Assembly (NCBI RefSeq): GCF_016811105.1
Contig: NZ_JAFBGM010000001.1
Span: 2,112,126-2,176,125 of the forward strand
Source of the DNA: Aurantibacter crassamenti
GTDB taxonomy: Bacteria; Bacteroidota; Bacteroidia; Flavobacteriales; Flavobacteriaceae
Direction of reading: 5' to 3'
Length of the DNA: 64,000 nt
In this document: positions 27,680-37,092 of the stretch, in pieces
Position numbering within the stretch: position 1 is the stretch's first letter
Layout: each line of letters starts with the position of its first letter
Program-made: the position numbers and the translations under genes
Notes under the pieces: model-generated
Told to the model about the DNA's origin: nothing
The model's database searches: none
The model's input: the letters and a program-made list of their open reading frames with translations, nothing else

Positions 27680-29158
27680 CTAATTTTCGCTGTATAGCCC
27701 TGCATTTCCCTGTTCTAAAAGGGGGAGTAATTTTTCCACAATATCAAGATTTTCAGCTGCTATATTTATGTGTTCTTTGTCAGTTTGTCTATGGTCATAC
27801 AACTCAATTCTAGGGTTGTCATTGCTATAATATTTAGTAAGTCTATAATCCTTGGTACGCAGTGAAATGCCTTGTTTAAAATAGCTATAAGCAACATCCT
27901 CTTTATCTTTTTCGTCCATTGATTTTAAGAAACTATCTCCATCTAATTTTTGCTCTAAAGGGATATTCGCTAATTCTAATAAAGTTGGATAAATGTCTAC
28001 GGATTCTACAATTTGATTAACCCTTTTATTCTTGTGTGTCAAGTATGGAGATTTCACTATTAAGGTACTTTTCAATGCATTTTCAAATAACGTATGCTTA
28101 CCCCATACACGTTGGTCGCCTAGGTGCCATCCATGATCACCCCAAAGCACGATGATGGTATTTTTATCAAGACCAGTAGCCTTTAACTCTTGAGTAAGCT
28201 TTCCTATCTGTGCATCGATATAGCTAATTGAAGCTAAGTAGGCATGTTTTAATTTTCGAGCATATGCTTCAGATACAGATTTTGAGAGACTAGCTTTTTC
28301 ATCGCCTAAGGCATATTGATTAAACTCTCCACTTTCATGTAAACTCTTTAAATTTATATGTTCTGGAATATTAGGGTTGTCACTTATAAGTAGTGAATCT
28401 CGATTGTATAAATCCCAATATTTTTTTGGCGCATTAAACGGTAAGTGCGGTTTGAAAAAGCCAACACCCATAAAAAATGGTTTATTTTGATTTTTGAGTT
28501 CGCGAAGTTTTGCTATCGCTAGATTTGTAGTGAGTCCGTCAGGGTATCCTTCATCATCTACTTCACCAGCTTCATAGGGTTTTACTTGCTTTTTTAAACT
28601 TTGTCTATTTTCACCATTTGCATATGCGAAAAAGGCATTCCAACCCGTTTTCCATTTTCCTGCGTTGAAGAGAAGTTCAGTCCAGCTTTGTGGTAATTCT
28701 CTTTTTTTTGACGGCGTAGCTTCATAGTCATAAACAAATCCATCTGCCGAATGACTAATTTTTCCTATTCCGACCGTATGATAACCTTCTTGTTTAAAGC
28801 GATGAATGAATGTTTCTGGTAACGAATCTATAGGTTTATCTGAAAGCTCTTTTTCAATAGCATTATTTGATAAATGAATGGGCTTCCACGGGCGATAACC
28901 TGTTAATAAAGAATGTCTAGAAGCACCACAAGTAGGTACTTGTACATAGTGATTCATAAAAAGTGATCCTTCTGACGCCAAGGCATCTATATTTGGTGAA
29001 ATCACATAATCTTTGCCATAAGTCCCAAGTTCTGCACGTAAATCATCAACGGCTATAAAAAGAATATTTGGTCTAACAGTTTTTTCTGGTTCATTGCTGC
29101 AACTCATTAGGGCAATAGAAAAAATAAATAATAGTAATCTTATTAGTGAAGTTTTCAA
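27680..29158 (-). CDS. Sulfatase lipoprotein (iduronate-2-sulfatase-like)
   Basis: 492 residues with lipobox LMSC (Cys20). FIAVDDLRAELG near 34 holds the metal aspartates, and the active-site motif is CGASR with the formylglycine cysteine at 77, an Ala where Pro is commoner but within the accepted C-x-P/A-S-R pattern. LWGDHGWHLGDQ and WGKHTLFE near 340-355 are typical of iduronate-2-sulfatase-type S1 enzymes. It removes sulfate from a sulfated glycan, perhaps of algal origin. It is the second sulfatase in the window but lies 10 kb from the first and is not in an operon with it. Confidence 0.87.
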   Translation of the reverse strand: MKTSLIRLLLFIFSIALMSCSNEPEKTVRPNILFIAVDDLRAELGTYGKDYVISPNIDALASEGSLFMNHYVQVPTCGASRHSLLTGYRPWKPIHLSNNAIEKELSDKPIDSLPETFIHRFKQEGYHTVGIGKISHSADGFVYDYEATPSKKRELPQSWTELLFNAGKWKTGWNAFFAYANGENRQSLKKQVKPYEAGEVDDEGYPDGLTTNLAIAKLRELKNQNKPFFMGVGFFKPHLPFNAPKKYWDLYNRDSLLISDNPNIPEHINLKSLHESGEFNQYALGDEKASLSKSVSEAYARKLKHAYLASISYIDAQIGKLTQELKATGLDKNTIIVLWGDHGWHLGDQRVWGKHTLFENALKSTLIVKSPYLTHKNKRVNQIVESVDIYPTLLELANIPLEQKLDGDSFLKSMDEKDKEDVAYSYFKQGISLRTKDYRLTKYYSNDNPRIELYDHRQTDKEHINIAAENLDIVEKLLPLLEQGNAGLYSEN

Positions 29159-29175
29159 TGGCTTTTGAGTTCAAA

Positions 29176-29859
29176 TTATTTAATGAATAGTTCTTTAATA
29201 TGTTCCATGGTTTTTCCTTTTATTAGCCATGAAACTGCAAATGGTACTACTGCAATAGTTTCTAAAATATAAACATCGTATTTGGTAATTTTAAAGCCAT
29301 CTTGTATTAAATCAGCAATAAAAAGCATGAATAAAAGAACTAAAGTGCCCCATACAATGTTACCACAAATCGCGTAAATTTTATTGTTTGTAGTATTGTT
29401 TCCTCTAGTGAATTTGAATTTTGACATCCATCCCATTGTAAAAATAAAAACTGCTGCGCTTATTAAATGAATCGTATTTGTTGTTTTGTCATTATGACCT
29501 AAAAGAGGGTAGCTATTTGAAACGCACAAATCATTAATTGGTATACTTTCACTGCTTGAGCAATAGGTGGGAAAAAACACAACAATCAATGCTGCAATTC
29601 CACCAATATTAGTGAGCATATCATCGCTTATTTTTTCTGTTGCATCTACTTTATAACCTCTGTATGAAATTAAAAACAAACCAAAACTAGATAAGATTAT
29701 GATGAATAATAATGATGAAAAAGAGAGGTAGTAATAATGGCTTATCGACGATAAAAATTGGCCTTCTGTCAACGGAAGTAGAAAGGGTAGTGCTAAGCCC
29801 AAAGCGCCGATAAGTTTGCGTATTCGATAATCAGAATGCTGTATTTCTTGTGCTGACAT
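29176..29859 (-). CDS. Hypothetical integral membrane protein
   Basis: 227 residues with about six hydrophobic segments (near residues 17-30, 40-65, 85-100, 130-145, 163-185 and 195-215). Charged loops include RGYKVDATEKISDDML. No catalytic motif or family recognised; a DUF998-like topology is possible but not supported by a motif. It ends 17 bp before the sulfatase gene on the same strand, so the two may be co-transcribed by chance of position. Confidence 0.6.
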   Translation of the reverse strand: MSAQEIQHSDYRIRKLIGALGLALPFLLPLTEGQFLSSISHYYYLSFSSLLFIIILSSFGLFLISYRGYKVDATEKISDDMLTNIGGIAALIVVFFPTYCSSSESIPINDLCVSNSYPLLGHNDKTTNTIHLISAAVFIFTMGWMSKFKFTRGNNTTNNKIYAICGNIVWGTLVLLFMLFIADLIQDGFKITKYDVYILETIAVVPFAVSWLIKGKTMEHIKELFIK

Positions 29860-30031
29860 GGCTATGTTGAAAAGTATCTACATCTTAAAGTTACAAAAGG
29901 CCTTTAACAAACAAGTATTGCTGGAATAATATTTGTGTTTTAATAGTTGTGGCTGATTTTATAACTGAAGATAATAAAACCAGTAGGCAACATCCCTTAT
30001 TCATCACTTGCCAAAATAGAATTAGTACTTA

Positions 30032-30916
30032 TTACTTCAAATGCTTCTCAAAGAAGTCTATAGTTCTATTCCATGCTAATTCTGCCGCTTCACGATCATA
30101 CCTTGGCGTGGTGTCATTATGAAAACCATGGTTTGCATTTTCGTAAATAAAAGCTTCATATTCTTTTCCATTTGCTTTTAAAGCAGTTTCATAAGCGGGC
30201 CAACCTTCGTTGACACGTTTATCTAATTCTCCGAAATGCAGCATGAGTGGTGCATTTATTTGAGCAATATTTTCAGTTGGTTGACCACCGTAGAAAGGCA
30301 CTGCAGCACCTAATTCTGACACCTCAACCGCCATCATATTCGAAATCCATCCACCAAAACAAAATCCTACCACACCTACTTTTCCAGAACACTCCGGATG
30401 CTTTTTTAGATATTCAAAAGCAGCTTTGAAGTCGGTTAACATTTCGTTTCTATCTCTTTTTCGTTGCAATTCACGGCCATCATCATCGTTTCCAGGGTAT
30501 CCACCCAATGGAGTTAAAGCATCGGGGGCTAAAGAAATAAAACCAGCCAAACCGGCTCTTCTGCCAACATCTTCAATATGCGGATTTAAACCTCTGTTTT
30601 CATGTACTACGATAATACCTGGAAGTTTTTCAGTAGCCGATGCGGGTCTTGAAAGAAGTCCTTTTATAGTGCCTCCACCAGCAGGTGAATCATAATTAAT
30701 ATATTCAGATTTTAAACGCGTGTCGTCTTGTTGAATTTGTATTTTTTTGACGTAATCAGGCGATATAAAACTAAGTAAAGATGAAACCGTTAATCCACCT
30801 ACAGCATAAGTAGATAGTTTGTCTAAAAAAAGTCTTCTGCTTACACGATTGTGCGCATAATCATCATATAAATCAAATACTTCTTGTTGAATATCTTCTT
30901 TTTTTAAATTTTTCAT
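30032..30916 (-). CDS. Dienelactone hydrolase family protein, exported
   Basis: 294 residues. The N-terminus (SRRLFLDKLSTYAVGG) is a twin-arginine-type signal preceded by a charged extension of about 25 residues. The alpha/beta-hydrolase core has the Cys-Asp-His triad of dienelactone hydrolases: GFCFGG near 184, GELDKRV near 231 and NANHGFHND near 261. Dienelactone hydrolases open lactone rings, but many family members have other ester substrates. The gene begins 20 bp after the LytTR regulator on the same strand, so it is probably the third gene of the kinase-regulator operon. Confidence 0.83.
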   Translation of the reverse strand: MKNLKKEDIQQEVFDLYDDYAHNRVSRRLFLDKLSTYAVGGLTVSSLLSFISPDYVKKIQIQQDDTRLKSEYINYDSPAGGGTIKGLLSRPASATEKLPGIIVVHENRGLNPHIEDVGRRAGLAGFISLAPDALTPLGGYPGNDDDGRELQRKRDRNEMLTDFKAAFEYLKKHPECSGKVGVVGFCFGGWISNMMAVEVSELGAAVPFYGGQPTENIAQINAPLMLHFGELDKRVNEGWPAYETALKANGKEYEAFIYENANHGFHNDTTPRYDREAAELAWNRTIDFFEKHLK

Positions 30917-30936
30917 AGCCTAGTTTTTTGTAAAAG

Positions 30937-31644
30937 TTAATGTAGAACACGTTTCATAAAATCTTCTTTAAATGCACGGCCAATTGGTAGGGCTGTTTTT
31001 TCATTTAAGCGAACAAGGTTACCTGATATTTTTTCAATTCGAGCAATATTAATAATGTATGATTTATGAATGCGAATAAATTTTTTAGAATCTAAAATTC
31101 CTTCCCAATGACGAAGTGGTTCTTGCGAAAGATGCTTTTTTTCAACAGTGAAAATTTCTGTGTAATCAGCATCAGATTGAATAAAAAGAATATCACTTAT
31201 ATTGATTTTAATATGTTCATATCCTGATTTAATAAATATAATGTCTGTTGAATCAGTACTATTCAGCTCTTTTTCTTTTTGTGATAATTCAGTTTGAGAA
31301 ATAGTGACTTTAGATACAGCTTGAACAAAACGTTCAAAAGAAAAAGGCTTTAAAAGATAATCTAAAACAGCATATTCATAGCTTTCTAAAGCATACTCAG
31401 AAAAGGCCGTAGTTAAAATTACATTAGGTCTGTTATTTAAACTTTTTAGAAAATCTATTCCTGATATTTTTGGAAGATGAATATCTAAAAAAATTAAATC
31501 AACTGATTCTGTTTTTAAAAAAGCCAAACCTTGAATAGCATCAGCAAATGTGGCTTTCAAGTTCATGTTATCCATGTCACCGATATACTTTTGGAGTACT
31601 CTTTGAGCTGGTGGTTGGTCTTCTATGATAATACAGTCTATCAT
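30937..31644 (-). CDS. LytTR-type response regulator
   Basis: 235 residues. Receiver domain (about 1-120) with phospho-acceptor Asp in LIFLDIHLP and conserved Lys in LLKPFSFE. A LytTR DNA-binding domain (about 135-233) follows, with FIKSGYEHIKI, IRIHKSYIINI and LPIGRAFKEDF. It partners with the kinase encoded 3 bp upstream. By family it binds promoter repeats and changes transcription; the divergent outer-membrane receptor gene is a plausible target, which is inference. Confidence 0.93.
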   Translation of the reverse strand: MIDCIIIEDQPPAQRVLQKYIGDMDNMNLKATFADAIQGLAFLKTESVDLIFLDIHLPKISGIDFLKSLNNRPNVILTTAFSEYALESYEYAVLDYLLKPFSFERFVQAVSKVTISQTELSQKEKELNSTDSTDIIFIKSGYEHIKINISDILFIQSDADYTEIFTVEKKHLSQEPLRHWEGILDSKKFIRIHKSYIINIARIEKISGNLVRLNEKTALPIGRAFKEDFMKRVLH

Positions 31645-31647
31645 TTT

Positions 31648-32670
31648 TTAAACTGTTTTTAATTGCATTTTTAAAGATACGCCGTAATTGTTTTCACTTT
31701 CGCTAATTTGTAATTCATGTGCATCAGGGTATAAAAGTTGCAATCGTTTTTTTACATTTTGTAGACCAATACCTTTTGATAGACTATCTGTATTTCCTAC
31801 TGGTTGAAAAGTGTTGTTGCACTTAAAATCTAGAATACCTGCATCATTTACAGTTAAGTCTATTTTAATATTAATGTCTTTTGATTGACTTGCTGTGCTG
31901 TGTTTGAAAGCATTTTCAATAAAAACATTTAAAATTAATGGGGCTATTTTAAAACCAGTTTCGGTAGTTGATGTGTTTATTGTTACGGTGCCACGTTCTT
32001 CAATTTGCAATTCATTCAGTTTGGTGAAATTCTTCAGATGTTCTATTTCTTTAGACAAGGCTACGTATTTTTCTTTGCAATCATATAACATGTAACGCAA
32101 CACTGATGAAAGTTCAAGAATTATTGATGGTGTTTTTGGCGATTGCATAATCGCGTACGAATAAAGATTGTTTAGATTATTGAATAAGAAGTGCGGATTA
32201 ATCTGTGACTTTAAAAACTGTAATTCACTATCTCGAATAGACAGACGTAACTCCTCCACTTCCAATTGTTTTTTTGATGCATCCCAAGCAAATTTAAACC
32301 CAGCTAAAATTGTAATAACAGGCATAACATCTAATAGGCTATAAATTACTCCAGGAAAATGTTGACCACGTGTGTCGGGGTAATAAATGCGTTCAAGAAT
32401 TAATTCTTCAACAGCAATAATTATAGCTACCATTATGGCAACATATAAGAAAAAAAAGAAGTATTTTTTTCTATAAAAAAAGTGCGGTAAAAGCACAAAA
32501 TTAATAATCAATGCCCCTAAGGCGTAATTCAAAAAAGCAACTATTTTGAATTCGGGAATTTGAGGTTCATTTCTGTCAAATGAAAAAAACAAAAACAAGA
32601 CAATGTTCAGTATTACCTGAAAAATGACTTCTTTTGAAAGGCTATTTAATGAAAATTTTTTGGGCACCAT
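31648..32670 (-). CDS. LytS/YehU-type sensor histidine kinase
   Basis: 340 residues. Four hydrophobic segments in the first 135 residues form the sensor/membrane part. They are followed by a short coiled coil (KKQLEVEELRLSIRDSELQFL) and the His_kinase signature QINPHFLFNNLNNLYSY with the phospho-acceptor His. The ATPase part has FIENAFKHS (N-box) and KGIGLQNVKKRL (G-box). It heads the operon kinase - regulator - dienelactone hydrolase and is divergent from the receptor gene at 32858. The signal it senses is unknown. Confidence 0.9.
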   Translation of the reverse strand: MVPKKFSLNSLSKEVIFQVILNIVLFLFFSFDRNEPQIPEFKIVAFLNYALGALIINFVLLPHFFYRKKYFFFFLYVAIMVAIIIAVEELILERIYYPDTRGQHFPGVIYSLLDVMPVITILAGFKFAWDASKKQLEVEELRLSIRDSELQFLKSQINPHFLFNNLNNLYSYAIMQSPKTPSIILELSSVLRYMLYDCKEKYVALSKEIEHLKNFTKLNELQIEERGTVTINTSTTETGFKIAPLILNVFIENAFKHSTASQSKDINIKIDLTVNDAGILDFKCNNTFQPVGNTDSLSKGIGLQNVKKRLQLLYPDAHELQISESENNYGVSLKMQLKTV

Positions 32671-32857
32671 ATTATAAAAATAGGATTTTAAAACAAGTAG
32701 TAAATTAAAATACTGCCATCGACAAGTTTATACAGGTAAACGTCAGAACAAAAAAGATATGTCGTTTGCATGATAACCTATGTCGTTTAAAGAATATGAA
32801 ATGACAATATGAGTTAAAATGCTAAATTTTATAGAATCAAATGAAAATCGGAATGTT

Positions 32858-35239
32858 ATGAAAAATAAAGTGTGTAATTTATTTCTGTTCACATTTTTAC
32901 TATTAAATTTTGGGTATGTTTTTGCACAATCAAGTACCACAATTAAAGGTGTTGTGCTTGAAGAACTAAATCAACAGCCTATAGGGTTTGCAACTGTTTT
33001 AATTGCAGATGCTGAAACTAAGAAGCCAATTGATGGCACCACCACACTTGAAGATGGTAGTTTTACATTTGAAACTGAAGCAGATAATTTTTATATAGAA
33101 GTCAGTTTTTTAGGTTTTCAAACAATGACTTTTGCGCAACCACCTGCTCAAAACAGTACCATTGATTTAGGAAATGTAGTTTTGAAAGAGGATGCTGAAC
33201 AATTACAAGAAGTTGTTGTTCAAGGTGAAATATCGCGAACAGAATTCAAATTAGACAAAAGAGTTTTTAACGTAGGTAAAGATTTGAGTTCAACAGGTGC
33301 AAGTGCAATGGAAGTATTGAACAATGTACCATCAGTAAATGTAAATATTGAAGGCGAGATAAGTTTACGTGGCAGTCAAGGGGTACAAATACTTATAAAT
33401 GGAAAACCTTCAGTTATTGCTAGTGAGCAAGGCAATACATTGGGTACCATTACTGCTGATATGATTGATAGGGTAGAGGTAATTACCAATCCGTCTGCGA
33501 AATATGATGCTGAAGGAACATCAGGAATCATTAATATCGTTATTAAAAAAGAACAACGTAAAGGTTTCAATGGATCTGTGTCTGTAAATACAGGGGCGCC
33601 AGATGCACATAGTATTGGAGTGAGTTTGAACCGTAGAAGTGAAAAGTTCAATTTGTTCACGCAAATAGGTTTTGGTATTCGCGAATTACCACAAGATAAA
33701 ATTAACAGAAATGTTGATTTGGTGAGTGATACAACTATAGTTTCAACCGGAACAGAATATAGAAATGAAACCTACTATAATATTGTTTTGGGTACTGATT
33801 ATTATATTGATGACACCAATGTGTTAACCTTGTCTGGTAATTTTGCCATGGAAAAAGAGGATCAACCTTCCACAACAAATTTTAGTGAAATTGCAGGTGC
33901 CAACCAAATAGTTTCTGAATGGCAACGAAATGAAATAACTGAGGCCACCAATCCTAAATTACAATTTGAACTACAGTATAAAAAAGATTTTGAAGGTGAT
34001 GAAGATCACAATTTAGTATTCAGCTCATTGGGTAGCTTTTTTGCAAAAGATCAGTCTTCAGAGTTTTTTAATACGCGAGTAAGTGGTGATTATGATGATT
34101 CGCAACAAAAAACCCGAACTGATTTTAAAGAGGCGGTTTACACGTTTAAGCTAGATTATACAAAACCATTTTTAGAAAATTGGAAATTAGAATCTGGCGC
34201 TCAATATGTGTTGAATGATGTGGCAAACGATTTTGAGGTTAGCAATTTAGAAGGAATTAATTTTGTTTTAGATCCAGGTTTAACCAATGTATTTGAGTTT
34301 AAACAAAATGTGTTAGGCCTTTATGGTACAGGTTCTTATGAAGGTGAAAAATGGGGTGTAATGGCAGGTTTACGATTAGAACAAACCAGTTTGAATACGT
34401 TACTGGCAAACACAAATCAAGAGAATAATCGTGATTACACAAATTTTTTCCCAAGTGCCCACACGTCTTATAAGTTCAGTGATAAAGTGTCTATACAAGC
34501 TGGTTATTCTAAACGAGTTTACAGACCTAGAATGTGGGATCTAAATCCGTTTTTCAATATTAGAAATAATTTTAATATCCGTCAGGGTAATCCAGATTTG
34601 CAACCTGAATTTACCGATTCTTACGAGATAAACAGCATTTACATTTTAGGAAAAGCTTCTTTAAATTTCGGTGTGTATCACAGATATACAACAGATGTTA
34701 TAGAACGTATCTCAATTATTGAAAGCAATGTGAATACGGTACGACCAGAAAATATTGGAGAAAATAATACAACGGGTATTGAATTCAATGGTAAATATAG
34801 TCCCGCTAAATGGATGACTTTAAATGGTGATTTTAATTGGAGTCAGTTTGTACGTGAAGGAACTTTTGAGAGTACTGTTTTTGATTTTAATGGCGATCAA
34901 TGGACATCAAAATTAATGGCTAAATTTAAGTTGCCAGCTGATTTTGAAGTGGAGACAACGGGTAGTTATCAATCTGAAGTAAAAACAGTACAAGGCGTAC
35001 GAAGTGATTTCCTCTTTATGGATATGGGGGTTCGTAAAAACATAATGAAAGGTAAAGCAGTATTAAATTTGAGTGTTCGTGATTTGTTTGCATCACGAAT
35101 AAATGAAAGTCTCATTGCTCAAAATGATTCTGAAGTATATAGTAGGGGTATGCGCGGTACTTTTGTTGCATTAGGTTTTAGCTATGGTTTTGGAAAAGGA
35201 GAGGCCATGCAATATTCAGGTCAGCGCCGAAGATTTTAA
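32858..35239 (+). CDS. Outer-membrane beta-barrel receptor with carboxypeptidase-regulatory-like and plug domains
   Basis: 793 residues from the ATG at 32858, which starts a proper signal peptide (MKNKVCNLFLFTFLLLNF...FAQ); the in-frame ATG at 32819 adds 13 residues without signal character. Order: carboxypeptidase-regulatory-like domain (about 25-110), plug (about 120-240, with LNNVPSVNVNIEG and RVEVITNPSAKYDAEGTSGIINI), then a 22-strand-type barrel. This is the Bacteroidota 'outer membrane beta-barrel family' type, related to TonB-dependent receptors but usually without a typical TonB box. Cargo unknown. A LytS/LytTR system lies divergently upstream. Confidence 0.88.
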   Translation: MKNKVCNLFLFTFLLLNFGYVFAQSSTTIKGVVLEELNQQPIGFATVLIADAETKKPIDGTTTLEDGSFTFETEADNFYIEVSFLGFQTMTFAQPPAQNSTIDLGNVVLKEDAEQLQEVVVQGEISRTEFKLDKRVFNVGKDLSSTGASAMEVLNNVPSVNVNIEGEISLRGSQGVQILINGKPSVIASEQGNTLGTITADMIDRVEVITNPSAKYDAEGTSGIINIVIKKEQRKGFNGSVSVNTGAPDAHSIGVSLNRRSEKFNLFTQIGFGIRELPQDKINRNVDLVSDTTIVSTGTEYRNETYYNIVLGTDYYIDDTNVLTLSGNFAMEKEDQPSTTNFSEIAGANQIVSEWQRNEITEATNPKLQFELQYKKDFEGDEDHNLVFSSLGSFFAKDQSSEFFNTRVSGDYDDSQQKTRTDFKEAVYTFKLDYTKPFLENWKLESGAQYVLNDVANDFEVSNLEGINFVLDPGLTNVFEFKQNVLGLYGTGSYEGEKWGVMAGLRLEQTSLNTLLANTNQENNRDYTNFFPSAHTSYKFSDKVSIQAGYSKRVYRPRMWDLNPFFNIRNNFNIRQGNPDLQPEFTDSYEINSIYILGKASLNFGVYHRYTTDVIERISIIESNVNTVRPENIGENNTTGIEFNGKYSPAKWMTLNGDFNWSQFVREGTFESTVFDFNGDQWTSKLMAKFKLPADFEVETTGSYQSEVKTVQGVRSDFLFMDMGVRKNIMKGKAVLNLSVRDLFASRINESLIAQNDSEVYSRGMRGTFVALGFSYGFGKGEAMQYSGQRRRF

Positions 35240-35314
35240 AGGTTAGTAGGCAATTAAAATGCATTAAAGTATCTTGCAAATAGTTTCCCGCTAACTTAAA
35301 ATTCAAAAAACTTC

Positions 35315-36052
35315 ATGAGATTAAAAGATAAAATTGCAATTGTAACAGGCGGCGCTAGAGGAATAGGCCAAGCTGTTTCTGAGCTTTTTGCAAGAGAAGG
35401 TGCAACGGTAATTATTATAGATCTTTTAGCTGATGGGCAAGCAGTTGCAGACAAAATTAATGCTGCAAATGGTAGTGCGCAATACCATAATATTTCAGTA
35501 ACAAACAAATCGGCTGTAGAAAAGCTTTTTTCAGAGATTTTCGCCAAATATGGTACGATTGATATTTTAATAAATAATGCAGGCATCACTCGTGATCGAA
35601 CACTAGAGAAGATGAGTGAAACGGAGTGGGATGCTGTAATTGAAGTTAATCTAAAAGGGGTATTTATTTGTACACAGGCTGTAGCTGGTTATATGAAAAA
35701 TAAAAAGTATGGTAGAATTGTCAGTGCTGCTTCAAACGTTGGTTTACGAGGTAATTTCGGTCAGACAAATTATGCGGCAACAAAGGCGGGTGTTATTGCA
35801 ATGTCTAAAACTTGGGCGATTGAATTGGGGAAATTCGGAATTACTGCAAATGCAATTGCACCAGGGTTTACCATGACAGAAATGGTAAAAGAAATTCCCG
35901 AAGCGCACTTAGATCAAATAAAAAAAAGTATTCCATTACAATCAGTAGCGCAGCCCATTGATATTGCATATGGCTATCTCTATTTAGCTTCTGATGAGGC
36001 ACGTTATGTGTCAGGAATCTGTTTAACTATTGATGGTGGTGCTTCACGATAA
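35315..36052 (+). CDS. fabG: 3-oxoacyl-ACP reductase (short-chain dehydrogenase)
   Basis: 245 residues. Rossmann motif TGGARGIG near 11, NNAG near 87, catalytic Ser-Tyr-Lys as SAASN near 138 and YAATKAG near 152-158, and C-terminal GICLTIDGGASR. It reduces 3-oxoacyl-ACP with NADPH in fatty-acid synthesis. Many close SDR relatives act on other substrates; length and motifs favour FabG. Single gene after the receptor. Confidence 0.85.
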   Translation: MRLKDKIAIVTGGARGIGQAVSELFAREGATVIIIDLLADGQAVADKINAANGSAQYHNISVTNKSAVEKLFSEIFAKYGTIDILINNAGITRDRTLEKMSETEWDAVIEVNLKGVFICTQAVAGYMKNKKYGRIVSAASNVGLRGNFGQTNYAATKAGVIAMSKTWAIELGKFGITANAIAPGFTMTEMVKEIPEAHLDQIKKSIPLQSVAQPIDIAYGYLYLASDEARYVSGICLTIDGGASR

Positions 36053-36089
36053 TTATTGGTTAAAAAAACATTTTTAAACCCTAATAAAA

Positions 36090-36776
36090 CTATCTACCCG
36101 CTCTTTGAATTACTTCAAAAACTTGATTTCCATCTAACTTTAAAGTCTTAGAAGGAAATTTTAAAATCAAAGCATAATCATGAGTTGCCATTAAAATTGT
36201 TCGGCCTGCTTTGTTGATATCTTGCAGTACTTTCATGACTTCAACACTAGTTTGTGGATCAAGATTTCCGGTAGGCTCATCGGCTATAATTAATTCAGGG
36301 TCATTAAGTAAGGCGCGAGCAATAGCAACACGTTGTTGTTCACCACCCGAAACTTGATGCGGAAATTTAAAACCTTTGGTTTGCATTCCAACTTTTTCAA
36401 GAACTTCTTTAATTTTATTGTCGATGGCTTTGCTGTCTTTCCAGCCTGTTGCTTTTAATACGAAAAGTAGATTATTGTAAATATTTCGGTCTGGTAATAA
36501 TTTAAAATCTTGAAAAACAATACCTAATTTTCTACGTAAAAAAGGAATGTCTTTTTCTCTTAGTTTTGTCAGGTCAAAATCAACAATACTTCCTGTACCT
36601 TGTTGCAACGGCAAGTCACCATAGAGCGTTTTCATGAAACTACTTTTACCACTTCCGGTTTTACCGATGAGATAAACAAAATCACCTTTGTTGACGTGAA
36701 GGCTGATGTTGTTGAGTACAAGGCTTTCCTTTTGAAAAACTGCTACATCTTTGAGTTCAAGAATTACTTCAGACAT
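36090..36776 (-). CDS. ftsE: Cell-division ATP-binding protein FtsE
   Basis: 228 residues. ABC ATPase with Walker [11 protein letters not shown] near 37, Q-loop FQDFKLLPD near 91 (typical of FtsE), signature [10 protein letters not shown] near 144, Walker [13 protein letters not shown] near 164 and switch ATHD. With FtsX it forms the complex that activates peptidoglycan hydrolases at the division septum. FtsX is not adjacent in the window. Confidence 0.9.
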   Translation of the reverse strand: MSEVILELKDVAVFQKESLVLNNISLHVNKGDFVYLIGKTGSGKSSFMKTLYGDLPLQQGTGSIVDFDLTKLREKDIPFLRRKLGIVFQDFKLLPDRNIYNNLLFVLKATGWKDSKAIDNKIKEVLEKVGMQTKGFKFPHQVSGGEQQRVAIARALLNDPELIIADEPTGNLDPQTSVEVMKVLQDINKAGRTILMATHDYALILKFPSKTLKLDGNQVFEVIQRAGR

Positions 36777-37092
36777 TGTTTAGGTTTGTGTATTATGGTA
36801 ATATTGCTTTTTTGAAAAGTGTTTCTTTCAAGCAAAATCACTGAACTTTGTTGATATAAAAGTAATAAGTTATAACTGAACACCCTTCCATCCGAATCAT
36901 AAATATTTTTCCTTTGTAGTGTGAATGCGTCATTAGTGCAAGTTAATGTGTTGAACACAATTGAATTAGCATGTTTTATAGGCGATTATTGCAGTGCTGG
37001 TAGTGCATTTTCAACAGCGAAAAGCATTTGTAAATATACTTAGGTACAATATTTGACGTTATTAAAATTAATACAAGGTTAGTCAGAACACT
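36777..37092. other. Intergenic region between ftsE and the TPR gene
   Basis: About 316 bp between divergent genes. Near its right end a plus-strand AATATTTG (about 37050) with TTTG upstream resembles a -33/-7 pair with one mismatch and may drive the TPR gene. No hairpin, repeat or small gene could be supported. Confidence 0.4.

Noticed and set aside
36053-36089. Hairpin between fabG and ftsE as a terminator
   Set aside because: GGTTAAAAA and TTTTTAAACC pair only through A-T bases; too weak to call.
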